Shown: positions 20,119 through 27,409 of the stretch, in pieces | Position numbering within the stretch: position 1 is the stretch's first letter | How the letters are laid out: every line of letters starts with the position of its first letter | NCBI GenBank assembly: GCA_035454085.1 | Contig: DAOTEJ010000029.1 | Location: 1-28,059 of the forward strand | Length of the DNA: 28,059 nucleotides | Reading direction: 5' to 3' | DNA from: DAOTEJ01 sp035454085 | GTDB lineage: Bacteria > Pseudomonadota > Gammaproteobacteria > Burkholderiales > Burkholderiaceae_F | Position numbers and translations under genes: made by a program | The notes under the pieces: model-generated | Seen by the model: only the letters and a program-made list of their open reading frames with translations | Databases searched by the model: none | What the model was told of the DNA's origin: nothing

Positions 20119-20329
20119 AAAGGGCACTCGATGTCGGGCCGGACGTGGTTGGGCGCGGCTGTAAATCAGATCGACGGGCGCGGCGCAGGGTAGTGCGGCG
20201 CAGCAGACATCGCTTTGCAGCCCGCACAGGTGCGGGAAAGGCCCCGCCGGCCCCATGCCCCGATCGCGCCGAGAGGCGCATTGGCCCGCTTGGCTATGCT
20301 GCCTGCCGACCCCCTGCCCGGAGTTCCTC

Positions 20330-21163
20330 ATGCCCGCGCACTTCGACCTCACCCTCGGCGACGACGGCGTCGCCCTGCTCGAACTCAACCAGCCCGAGCG
20401 CCTCAATGCCCTCGTGCCCGAGTTCTTCCCAGCCCTGCGCGACGCGGTGCAAGGCCTCAGCGACGGGGGCCGCGCGCGGGTGCTGGTGATCGGCTCCACC
20501 GGCAAGCACTTCTCGGCCGGCATGGCGCTTGAGGTCTTTGCCGCCGCCGGCAACGCCCTGCTCGACACCGGCAACGCCCGCGCGCGCCTGAGCTTCCAGA
20601 CCTCGCTGCGCCGCCTGATGCAGTGCTTCGACGCGCTCGAGGAGGCGCGCTTCCCGGTGATCTGCGCGGTGCAGGGCGGTTGCATCGGCGGCGCGCTCGA
20701 TCTGGCGGCGGCGTGCGACCTGCGCGTGTGCAGCGCCGACGCCTTCTTCACCGTGCAGGAGATCCACATCGGCATGGCGGCCGACATGGGCGTGCTGCAG
20801 CGCCTGCCGCGTCTGGTGCCGCCCGGCGTGGCGCGTCAGATGGCCTACACCGGCGAGCGCCTGGGCGCCGAGCGCGCGCTGGCCGTGGGCCTGGTCAATG
20901 CCGTGCTGCCCGACGCCACTGCGCTGCGCGCGCACGCGCTCGAACTCGCGCAGGCCATTGCCGCCAAGTCGCCGGTGGCGATCGCCGGCAGCAAGCTGGC
21001 ACTCAACCACGCGCGCGACCACGGCACCGCCGAGTCGCTGGCCTACATGGCCACGCTGCAAAGCGCGATCTTCGACACCGCCGAGATGGCCGAGGCGATT
21101 GCCGCCTGGAAGGGCAAGCGCGCGGGCGAGTTCGCGCCGCTCGCGCCGGTGGCCCCGGTCTAG
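20330..21163 (+). CDS. Crotonase-family protein, dienoyl-CoA isomerase-like
   Basis: A 277-residue enoyl-CoA hydratase/isomerase-superfamily enzyme. The oxyanion-hole segments are GKHFSAGMAL (59-68) and GGCIGGALDL (116-125). The active-site stretch AFFTVQEIHIGMAADMGVLQRLP (138-160) carries E144 and D152, which match the Glu and Asp of delta(3,5)-delta(2,4)-dienoyl-CoA isomerase (ECH1), where hydratases have two Glu. It probably moves double bonds in polyunsaturated acyl-CoA during beta-oxidation. The ATG at 20330 has GGAG 8 bases upstream; an open frame from 20255 would add 25 residues unlike the family. It stands alone, convergent with the metallophosphatase gene 28 bases away. Confidence 0.9.
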   Translation: MPAHFDLTLGDDGVALLELNQPERLNALVPEFFPALRDAVQGLSDGGRARVLVIGSTGKHFSAGMALEVFAAAGNALLDTGNARARLSFQTSLRRLMQCFDALEEARFPVICAVQGGCIGGALDLAAACDLRVCSADAFFTVQEIHIGMAADMGVLQRLPRLVPPGVARQMAYTGERLGAERALAVGLVNAVLPDATALRAHALELAQAIAAKSPVAIAGSKLALNHARDHGTAESLAYMATLQSAIFDTAEMAEAIAAWKGKRAGEFAPLAPVAPV

Positions 21164-21191
21164 CCCAACGCGCCGACCCGGCCCCCGGCAC

Positions 21192-22202
21192 TCAGGACTG
21201 CCCGGGCGCGTGCACGTGGTGGGGCCGGAAGCGGAAGGCCGGCCGCGCCGCGGGGTCGAAGATCACCTCGACCCAGTGCACCGCCGGGCTGCCGAAGCTT
21301 TGCACCCGCTGCAGCGTCGGCAGGCCGGGCACGGGCTGATCGTGAAAGAACTCGTGCAGATCGCCGTGGGCCAGCAGCACCGGCCGGCCCCAGGCGCGCG
21401 CCTCGCGCTCGATCTGCGCCATCAGCGCCTCGTAGCTCGAGCGGCGCGGGCTGCCCGCGGGCCACTCGGTGCGCGGGTTGGCCTGCATGAAGAGCACCAG
21501 GCCCTGCGCGTTGCCGGCGCGGGCGTGCGCGAACGCGGTGGCCACCCACGCCGCCACGGCGCGCTCGCGGCGCTGCACCTCGGCCAGGCGCTCGGCGCGG
21601 AGCGTGTCGGCGGGGTCGATGCCGCGCCAGGGCTCGCGACCGTTGTCGCTGCCCACCACGTGCAGCGAGGCCAGGAGCAGGCCGTTCCACAGGCTCGTGC
21701 CGTGCTCGACGAACTCGGACCAGGCGGGATCGTCGGCCTGGCTGAGCCGCGCCAGCGGGGCGCGCCCGAGGCTCGCGTGGGGATCGGGATAGAGCAGCGC
21801 GCGCAGATGGGCCAGGCGCTCGGTGGGCAGGTGGCGGCCGGCGCGACGCAGATGGCAGTCGGTCCACTCGTTGTCGCCGGGCGTGATCAGCACCGGCTTG
21901 GCGAACGCCGCGATCTGCGCCACGCGAGCGGCGAGCAACTCGTCGCTGCATGGCTCGCCGCTGCCCTTGAGGTCGCCCACGTGCACCACCAGGCCGACGT
22001 CGCGGTCGGCGTCGATGTCCTCGCGCATGCGCTCGAAGGCAATCTCCTCGCCGCCGTTGTAGGGCACATCGCCGATCAGCGCGAATGAGCGTGGCGCCGC
22101 CGGCGCGGCTTGAGTCACGGTGCTCGGCAGGGCGAGCAGCAGCGCCAGCAGCGCAGCGAGCGGCAGCAAGCGTGGCAGCGGGCCCGGGTTACGGAGGCTC
22201 AT
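21192..22202 (-). CDS. Secreted calcineurin-like metallophosphatase
   Basis: A 336-residue protein with a Sec signal peptide (about 1-34, ending TQAAPA). Metal-site motifs of the calcineurin-like phosphoesterase fold are visible: GDVPY (D45), HVGDLKG (D77), PGDNEWTDC (D110, N111) and a late AHGDLHEFF. The last ends with the GDxH ligand pair. Two Cys (C85 in GEPC, C116 in WTDC) could form a disulfide in the periplasm. The substrate is unknown. The TTG at 22208 would add two residues, but the ATG at 22202 is preferred. It is 64 bases downstream of cbiX on the same strand and may be the last gene of the nitrate operon transcript, without an obvious functional link. Confidence 0.85.
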   Translation of the reverse strand: MSLRNPGPLPRLLPLAALLALLLALPSTVTQAAPAAPRSFALIGDVPYNGGEEIAFERMREDIDADRDVGLVVHVGDLKGSGEPCSDELLAARVAQIAAFAKPVLITPGDNEWTDCHLRRAGRHLPTERLAHLRALLYPDPHASLGRAPLARLSQADDPAWSEFVEHGTSLWNGLLLASLHVVGSDNGREPWRGIDPADTLRAERLAEVQRRERAVAAWVATAFAHARAGNAQGLVLFMQANPRTEWPAGSPRRSSYEALMAQIEREARAWGRPVLLAHGDLHEFFHDQPVPGLPTLQRVQSFGSPAVHWVEVIFDPAARPAFRFRPHHVHAPGQS

Positions 22203-22266
22203 GGGCAAGTGGTGCGCCGCGCGTGTCGGGCGGTGCGAATCTCCGATGCGCGCGCGGCGAAGAAGA

Positions 22267-22638
22267 TCAGGACCGCGTCGTCCCTGCCGTGTAGGCCGCC
22301 GCCAGGAAGTCGAGCATCCCCGGCAGCTCCGAGATCACCGGCAGCACCGCGAGCTCCACGTCCGGATGCGCGGCGCGAAAGTCCGCCAGCAACGGCGGCA
22401 GGTCGGCCGCGACGTGACCGCCGCTGGCCCAGAACACCGGCGCGAGCTCGATGCGCCGCGCCCCGCGCGCCACGGCCTCGGCCAGCGTCGCGGCGAGGTC
22501 CGGCGGCTGGAACTCCAGGAAGGCTTGCAGCACCAGTGTCTCGGGCCGGCGCGCCGCCACCCGCCGGGCGAGCTCGCCCAGGGTCAGCGACCAGCGCGCG
22601 TCGCGCGCGCCGTGGGCAAAGAGGATCAGGGCTTGCAT
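22267..22638 (-). CDS. Short CbiX/SirB sirohydrochlorin chelatase
   Basis: A 123-residue single-domain chelatase. The active-site His is in LILFAHGARDARW (His 8), and the second conserved region is IELAPVFWASGGHVAADLP, with a metal-site His. The length fits the short CbiX type, which works as a homodimer, rather than the double-domain SirB. Beside a SUMT and siroheme-dependent NirB, its likely job is inserting iron into sirohydrochlorin to make siroheme. The ATG at 22638 leads directly into MQALILFAHG; an upstream frame to 22692 lacks family similarity. No precorrin-2 dehydrogenase is present in the window, so that middle step must be encoded elsewhere. Confidence 0.88.
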   Translation of the reverse strand: MQALILFAHGARDARWSLTLGELARRVAARRPETLVLQAFLEFQPPDLAATLAEAVARGARRIELAPVFWASGGHVAADLPPLLADFRAAHPDVELAVLPVISELPGMLDFLAAAYTAGTTRS

Positions 22639-22708
22639 GGCAGCGGGCGCTCCTGCGCGGGGATGGATGGATTGTCCCACCCCGCTGGCCACGGCCGCGG
22701 CGCGGGCG

Positions 22709-23482
22709 CTACGAGGCCACCGCGACCGACCGGGCAGCGTGATCCTCGGCCTCGGCGGCCAGCGCGGCGGCGCGGGCGGTCTCGCCGATCACCAGGATGG
22801 CCGGGCTGGCGATGCCCGCGTCGGTCATGCGCTGCGCCAGCGCTTCGAGGGGCGCGGTGGCCAGGCGCTGCTCGGCGCGCGTGGCCGACTGGACGGCGGC
22901 GCAAGGCGTGTCGGGCGCGAGGCCGCCGTCGATCAGCGCCCGTGCAATGCGCTGCGCGTTGGCCACACCCATGTAGACCACCAGGGTCAGGCCGCAGCGC
23001 GCCAGCGCCGCCCAGTCCACGCGGCTCGCGCCGTCCTTCTCGTGCCCGGTCACGAACACCACGCCGGGACTCGCGTCGCGGTGGGTGAGCGACACGCCCA
23101 CGGCCGTGGCGGCCGCCATGCCGCTGGTGACGCCTGGCACCACCTCGACTGCGACGCCCGCCGCGCGCAGGCGCGAGAGTTCCTCGCCGCCGCGCCCGAA
23201 GAGGAAGGGATCGCCGCCCTTGAGCCGCACCACGCAGTGTCCGGCGGCCGCTTCGCGCAGCATCAGCGCCTCGATGAAGCGCTGCGGCGTGGAGGCGCAG
23301 CCGCCGCGCTTGCCCACGCCGATCACCCGCGTCCCGGGCCGGGTGTGGGCGAGGATGCGCTCGTCGACCAGGTCGTCGACCAGCACCACGTCGGCCTGCG
23401 CCAGGGCGCGCACGGCGCGCAGGGTGAGAAGTTCCGGGTCGCCCGGGCCTGCGCCCACCAGCCAAACGCGTCCGATGCTCAT
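22709..23482 (-). CDS. cobA: Uroporphyrinogen-III C-methyltransferase (SUMT)
   Basis: A 257-residue enzyme that methylates uroporphyrinogen III twice with S-adenosylmethionine, giving precorrin-2 for siroheme. Motifs: VWLVGAGPGDPELLTLRAVRAL (6-27), VVLVDDLV, VRLKGGDPFLFGRGGEE, VVPGVTSGMAAATAVGVSLTHRD and VVYMGV. It lacks the N-terminal dehydrogenase/chelatase domain of E. coli CysG, so it is a single-function SUMT. The ATG at 23482 overlaps the stop codon of the TrpD2-like gene (ATGA), and cbiX follows after 70 bases. Its place in the nir-nas operon argues for siroheme for nitrite reductase rather than cobalamin. Confidence 0.95.
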   Translation of the reverse strand: MSIGRVWLVGAGPGDPELLTLRAVRALAQADVVLVDDLVDERILAHTRPGTRVIGVGKRGGCASTPQRFIEALMLREAAAGHCVVRLKGGDPFLFGRGGEELSRLRAAGVAVEVVPGVTSGMAAATAVGVSLTHRDASPGVVFVTGHEKDGASRVDWAALARCGLTLVVYMGVANAQRIARALIDGGLAPDTPCAAVQSATRAEQRLATAPLEALAQRMTDAGIASPAILVIGETARAAALAAEAEDHAARSVAVAS

Positions 23483-24477
23483 GCGTCTTGCTCCTCGCGC
23501 GCCGCCTGCGCGAAGTCGCGCAGGGCCTGAACCTGTTGCGCGATCGCCGCCGGCACCGGCGCGCGCCCTTCGAGCACCGCGAGCGTGTAGCGCGCGGTGG
23601 CGGCGTCGTCGCCCGCGATCAGCGAGGTGTCCTCGCGCGGCTCGGTACTCGCCCGCGCGGGCGGAGCCGGCTCTGCACCCGGAGGTGCGCCGGTCGCGCC
23701 GCGCAGCAGCGCCTGCGGGGCGTGGGTCGCCGTGGTCCAGGCCACCGGGTCGCCCTCGGTGCCGCGCGCCAGCCACGCGCTGCGGCCCAACAGACGGGCT
23801 GCCTCGGCCAGGCTCGTGCGGTAGGCCGGGTGCGTGTAATTCATCACCGGCAGGCCATGCGGCGCCGGCGTCAGCAGTTTCACGACGCTGTGCGCGCTGT
23901 TGCGAAAGCCCAGCTCGGCGCGCCGCGCCATCAGGCGCGCGAGCGCCGGCGCCCAGGCAGCCAGCGGCCACCAGGCAAGTCGCGACTCGCTCAGCGCGGC
24001 GGCAGCCTCGGCGGCGCTCCCGCTGGGGCGCAGCTTCAAGGCGCGCAGCACGCCGGCGGCGCACGCCGTGCCGTCGGCCTCGGGCGTGCTCAGCAGCACC
24101 GGCACGCCGGCGCGCGAGAGCAGGATCGCGAGCAGGGGCGCGGCCGTGGCGTGCACGCGCGCGCGGCCGGCACAGTGCAGCGTCAGCAACGGCTCGTCGA
24201 GCGCCAGGGCGAGCAGGTGCGGCGCGCTGGCGCGGGCAAAGGCGGCGAGCATGGCCGGGCTCTCGCCGTGCACGCGCAGACCCATCAGCAGCGCGGCCTC
24301 CTGCGCGGGCGTGAAGCGCTCCTCGAGCAGAGCGCCCCAGAGGCGCTGCGCGAGCTCCGGCGCGAGCACGCCCTCGTGGCCTCCTTCGGCGGCGGGACGC
24401 GCGTTGCGGCCCAGGCGGCGGATCGCCTCGGCGTGCAGCGCGCTCGCCTGCGCGTGCAGGGCAGCGTCCGGGCTCAT
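23479..24477 (-). CDS. TrpD2/YbiB-like glycosyltransferase-family-3 protein, diverged
   Basis: A 332-residue protein with the anthranilate phosphoribosyltransferase (TrpD) fold: a helical N-domain with LSRALWGALLEERFTPAQ-like helices (LWGALLEERFTPAQEAALLMGLRVHGES, residues about 46-73), then an alpha/beta domain. YbiB/TrpD2 members are not tryptophan enzymes and bind nucleic acids. The family's NGAR-x-PNLTPLLA loop is altered here to HCAGRARVHATAAPLLA, and no GTGGD phosphoribosyl site exists, so TrpD activity is very unlikely. The later block GFRNSAHSVVKLLTPAPH and VMNYTHPAYRTSLAE is well kept. The ATG at 24477 overlaps the nasA stop, and cobA overlaps its end. Its function within nitrate assimilation is unknown. 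Confidence 0.85.
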   Translation of the reverse strand: MSPDAALHAQASALHAEAIRRLGRNARPAAEGGHEGVLAPELAQRLWGALLEERFTPAQEAALLMGLRVHGESPAMLAAFARASAPHLLALALDEPLLTLHCAGRARVHATAAPLLAILLSRAGVPVLLSTPEADGTACAAGVLRALKLRPSGSAAEAAAALSESRLAWWPLAAWAPALARLMARRAELGFRNSAHSVVKLLTPAPHGLPVMNYTHPAYRTSLAEAARLLGRSAWLARGTEGDPVAWTTATHAPQALLRGATGAPPGAEPAPPARASTEPREDTSLIAGDDAATARYTLAVLEGRAPVPAAIAQQVQALRDFAQAAREEQDA

Positions 24478-27038
24478 GCGGGCTGGCTCCCCAGCTCGGG
24501 CGCGAAGAGCTCGCGCAGCGGCCGTGTCGAGCAGTCGTCGCCGCTGGCCACCAGGCGCTGGTACAGCGGCCACGCGGCGAGGTCGGCCCGGCGCACGCCC
24601 TCGAGCACCACGGCGTGCAGGCGCCCTGCGCTGATCTGCAGGCAGCGCAGGCGGCCGCTGCGCGCCTCGGCCAGGGAGGGTGCGCCCTGCTCGATGCCCA
24701 GCAGCAGGCGCAACTCCTGCATCAGCCGGTCGGGGCGCTCGCCGTGCGCGGCGAAGAGCAGCACGCCCGCGTCATCGCCCGCCGGGAAGCGCGCCAGCGC
24801 GGCGTGGCGCAGCGGCTCGATCTCGCGCGCGAGCACCTCCAGCAGGGGCAGCACGCGCGAGCGCGGCACGCGCGCCAGCAGGGCGGTGTGCCAGGGCAGC
24901 GCCAGCGGCGCGACGCGCACCGGCACGTGCTTGAGCTCGGGCTGACGCGACAGGGGATCCCGTGCCCGAGTGCTGAGCAGGTTGATCCCCAGGCTGCCGG
25001 GCAGCCAGCGCGCGCCGTGATGCATGGCCAGCGCGGCCACGCCCTCGGGCAGCGTGTCGCTCGCCTGCACCGGCAGCGTGAGTTGCCCCTGGGCGCTGGA
25101 CACCTGCGCGAGCTCGCCATCGGCGAGCCCCGCGGCGGCGAGGCTGGCCGGCGCGACCTGCAGCACGGCCGGCGGCATGGCCAGCGTTGCTGCCATGGCC
25201 GAGCGACTGCCGCCGTGCCATTGGTCGCGCAGGCGCACGCTGGTGAGCGCGAGCGGGAACTCGGCCGACGGTGCCACGGCCGCGGCGCGCAGCTCGATCT
25301 GCACGAACTGCGCGCGCCCGTCGGCCGTGGGGTAGCGCCCGTCGGTGTAGAGCCGCGCCGTGCCGGTGTCTGCGGTCCCCCGCGCCGCCGCGTCCGCGCG
25401 CAGCGGCCACTGCACCGGGCCGCGCGCGAGGCGGGCGTGGTCAAGGCCGGCGATGTCCAGGTCGCGCCCGGCGGTGAGCGCGGTGTATTCGGCGAACACC
25501 GCGGCCGCGTCGGGCCAGTCGAACAAGCCTGCCCTTGCCGGCGCGATGCGCGCAGCAAGCGATCGCGCGAACTGCGCGGCGATCGCCCAGTCGGGCCGCG
25601 CCTCGCCGGGCGGCGGCACGGCAGGCTGCGACAGGCTCACGCGACGCTCGGAGTTGGTCATGGTGCCGCAGCGCTCGCCGAAAGTGGCGGCGGGCAGCAG
25701 CAGGTCGGCCAGCGCCGTGGTCTCGGTGGCGTAGGCCTCCTGCACCACCACGAAGGGCACGGCCGCCAGTGCCTTGCGCACCAGGGCCTGGTCGGGCAGC
25801 GAGTAGGCGGGATTGGTGCAGGCGATCCACAGCGCCTGGATGCGCCCCGCCGCGGCGGCCTCGAAGAGCTCCAGCGCCGGCAGGCCAGCCGCGCTGGGCA
25901 GCGACTCCACGCCCCACAAGCGGGCCAGTTCGGCGCGGTCGGCCGCGTCTTGCGGATCGCGGTGGCCGGGCAGCAGGGTAGCCATGCTGCCGGTCTCGCG
26001 CCCGCCCATCGCGTTGGGCTGCCCGGTGAGCGAGAACGGCCCCGTGCCCGGGCGCCCGATCTGCCCGGTGGCCAGGTGCAGATGGATCAGCGCCGCGCTG
26101 TTGTCGCTGCCGTGGCTCGACTGGTTGAGCCCCTGGCACCACAGCGAGAGCGTGGCCGCCGAGCGCGCGAAGAGCCGCGCGGCGCGCTCGATGTCGCCCG
26201 CCGCGAGGCCCGTGATGCGCGCCGCCTCGGCCAGCGGCAGGGCGCGCGCCTGCGCGGCGGCGGCCGCGAGGCCGCGGGTGTGCGCCGCGATGTAGGCCTC
26301 GTCGATCAGCGCGTCGCGCAGCATCACGCCGAGCAGGGCGCCGAGCAGGTAGAGGTCCGTGCCCGGACGCAGCGCCAGGTGCAGGTCGGCGCTGCGCGCG
26401 GACTCGGTGAGTCTCGGGTCGGCCACGATCAGCTTCGTGCCGCGCGCGCGCCGTGCCTCGAGCAGGCGGCCGAAGAGCACCGGGTGCGCGGCCGCCGGGT
26501 TGGCACCGATCACCAGGACGCAGTCGGCGTGATCGAGGTCCTCGTAGTTGCAGGGCGGCGCGTCGGCTCCCAGCGTGCGCTTGTAGCCCACCACCGCCGA
26601 GCTCATGCACAGGCGCGAGTTCGAGTCGATGTTGTTCGTGCCGACCAGCGCGCGCGCCAGCTTGTTGAAGGCGTAGTAGTCCTCGGTGAGCAGCTGCCCC
26701 GACACGTAGAAGCCCACGCTGTCGGGACCGTGGTCGCGGATCGCAGCGGCAAAGCGCTCGGCCGCGAGCTCGAGGGCCGCGTCCCAGCCCAGCGCCTGCG
26801 GGGCCACCCCGCGGTCGGGCCGTGCCTGCGGGCGCAGCAGGCGGGCGTGCATCAGAACCTCGGGCTGCGCGGTCTGCGCGAGGCTCGCGCCCTTGGGGCA
26901 GAGCTTGCCGAAGTTGGCGGGATGATCCGGGTCGCCGCGCACGCCCACGATGCGCCCGGCGCGCGCCTGCACGAGCACCCCGCAGCCCGTCCCGCAGTAG
27001 GGGCAGGTGGAGCGGGTCTCGGCGAGCGGCGCGTCCAT
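24474..27038 (-). CDS. nasA: Assimilatory nitrate reductase catalytic subunit NasA
   Basis: An 854-residue cytoplasmic molybdoenzyme reducing nitrate to nitrite. The N-terminal [4Fe-4S] cluster is C12, C15, C19 and C47. The Mo ligand is C144 in NSRLCMSSAVVGYK, the assimilatory/periplasmic nitrate reductase form. MGD-binding blocks are VIGANPAAAHPVLFGR, CQGLNQSSHGSDNS and GQPNAMGGRETG. There is no Tat or Sec signal. The C-terminal 120 residues contain no four-Cys BFD-like [2Fe-2S] domain, so electrons must come from a separate donor. The ATG at 27038 lies 2 bases after the nirD stop codon; the frame is open far upstream through nirD and nirB but only as shadow. It shares MGD supply with FdhA. 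Confidence 0.96.
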   Translation of the reverse strand: MDAPLAETRSTCPYCGTGCGVLVQARAGRIVGVRGDPDHPANFGKLCPKGASLAQTAQPEVLMHARLLRPQARPDRGVAPQALGWDAALELAAERFAAAIRDHGPDSVGFYVSGQLLTEDYYAFNKLARALVGTNNIDSNSRLCMSSAVVGYKRTLGADAPPCNYEDLDHADCVLVIGANPAAAHPVLFGRLLEARRARGTKLIVADPRLTESARSADLHLALRPGTDLYLLGALLGVMLRDALIDEAYIAAHTRGLAAAAAQARALPLAEAARITGLAAGDIERAARLFARSAATLSLWCQGLNQSSHGSDNSAALIHLHLATGQIGRPGTGPFSLTGQPNAMGGRETGSMATLLPGHRDPQDAADRAELARLWGVESLPSAAGLPALELFEAAAAGRIQALWIACTNPAYSLPDQALVRKALAAVPFVVVQEAYATETTALADLLLPAATFGERCGTMTNSERRVSLSQPAVPPPGEARPDWAIAAQFARSLAARIAPARAGLFDWPDAAAVFAEYTALTAGRDLDIAGLDHARLARGPVQWPLRADAAARGTADTGTARLYTDGRYPTADGRAQFVQIELRAAAVAPSAEFPLALTSVRLRDQWHGGSRSAMAATLAMPPAVLQVAPASLAAAGLADGELAQVSSAQGQLTLPVQASDTLPEGVAALAMHHGARWLPGSLGINLLSTRARDPLSRQPELKHVPVRVAPLALPWHTALLARVPRSRVLPLLEVLAREIEPLRHAALARFPAGDDAGVLLFAAHGERPDRLMQELRLLLGIEQGAPSLAEARSGRLRCLQISAGRLHAVVLEGVRRADLAAWPLYQRLVASGDDCSTRPLRELFAPELGSQPA

Positions 27039-27040
27039 GC

Positions 27041-27400
27041 TCAGGCGGCGCAGCTCAGCGGCGGATGCGCGCGGGCGGAGCGCAGTTCGCCGCGGCTCAG
27101 GTACACGCGGCCGGCGTCGAGGTGCACCGCGAAGGTCTGCACCTTGCCTTCGTCGGGCGCGACCATGGTGCCGGTGGCCAGATCCACGCACTGGCCGTGC
27201 AGCGGGCAGGCCACGCGGTCGGCGGCGACGATGCCCTCCGAGAAAGGCCCGCCCTTGTGCGGGCAGCGGTCCTCGAGCGCGTAGACGCGGTCCTCGTCGG
27301 CGCGGATCAGCGCCAGGGTGAGCGTGCCCACCAGCAGCTTGCGCGAGCCGAGCACGGGGATGTCCTCGAGCGCGCACACTTCGATCCAGTCCTGGGTCAT
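27041..27400 (-). CDS. nirD: Nitrite reductase small subunit NirD, Rieske type
   Basis: A 119-residue partner of NirB in the NADH-dependent, siroheme-containing nitrite reductase that makes ammonium. The Rieske [2Fe-2S] ligands are complete: C46-x-H48 in CPHKGG and C65-x2-H68 in CPLHGQ. E. coli NirD lacks such ligands, so this is the cluster-bearing form. The family start MTQDWIEVCALEDIPVLGSR is present and the ATG at 27400 lies 9 bases after the nirB stop. The C-terminal residues RSARAHPPLSCAA extend slightly past the usual fold. Confidence 0.94.
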   Translation of the reverse strand: MTQDWIEVCALEDIPVLGSRKLLVGTLTLALIRADEDRVYALEDRCPHKGGPFSEGIVAADRVACPLHGQCVDLATGTMVAPDEGKVQTFAVHLDAGRVYLSRGELRSARAHPPLSCAA

Positions 27401-27409
27401 GGGCGGTCC

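Larger units (their letters stand above)
20006..20329. other. 324-base divergent intergenic region
   Basis: It separates the PEP-CTERM gene (minus) from the crotonase gene (plus). The left part holds a sigma-54-type promoter for the minus gene, a 9-base direct repeat and a near-palindrome at 20133-20144 (GTCGGGCCGGAC). The right part, about 20150-20329, is GC-rich with no clear sigma-70 promoter or RNA gene; only the GGAG ribosome-binding sequence for the crotonase (20320-20323 region) is recognisable. It is noticeably richer in A and T between 20095 and 20125 than its surroundings. Confidence 0.6.

Noticed and set aside
24615..27284. Open frame of 889 codons on the plus strand opposite nasA and nirD
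   Set aside because: Shadow of nasA; composition is Arg/Gln/His-rich with no domain, and the minus strand is a complete nitrate reductase gene.
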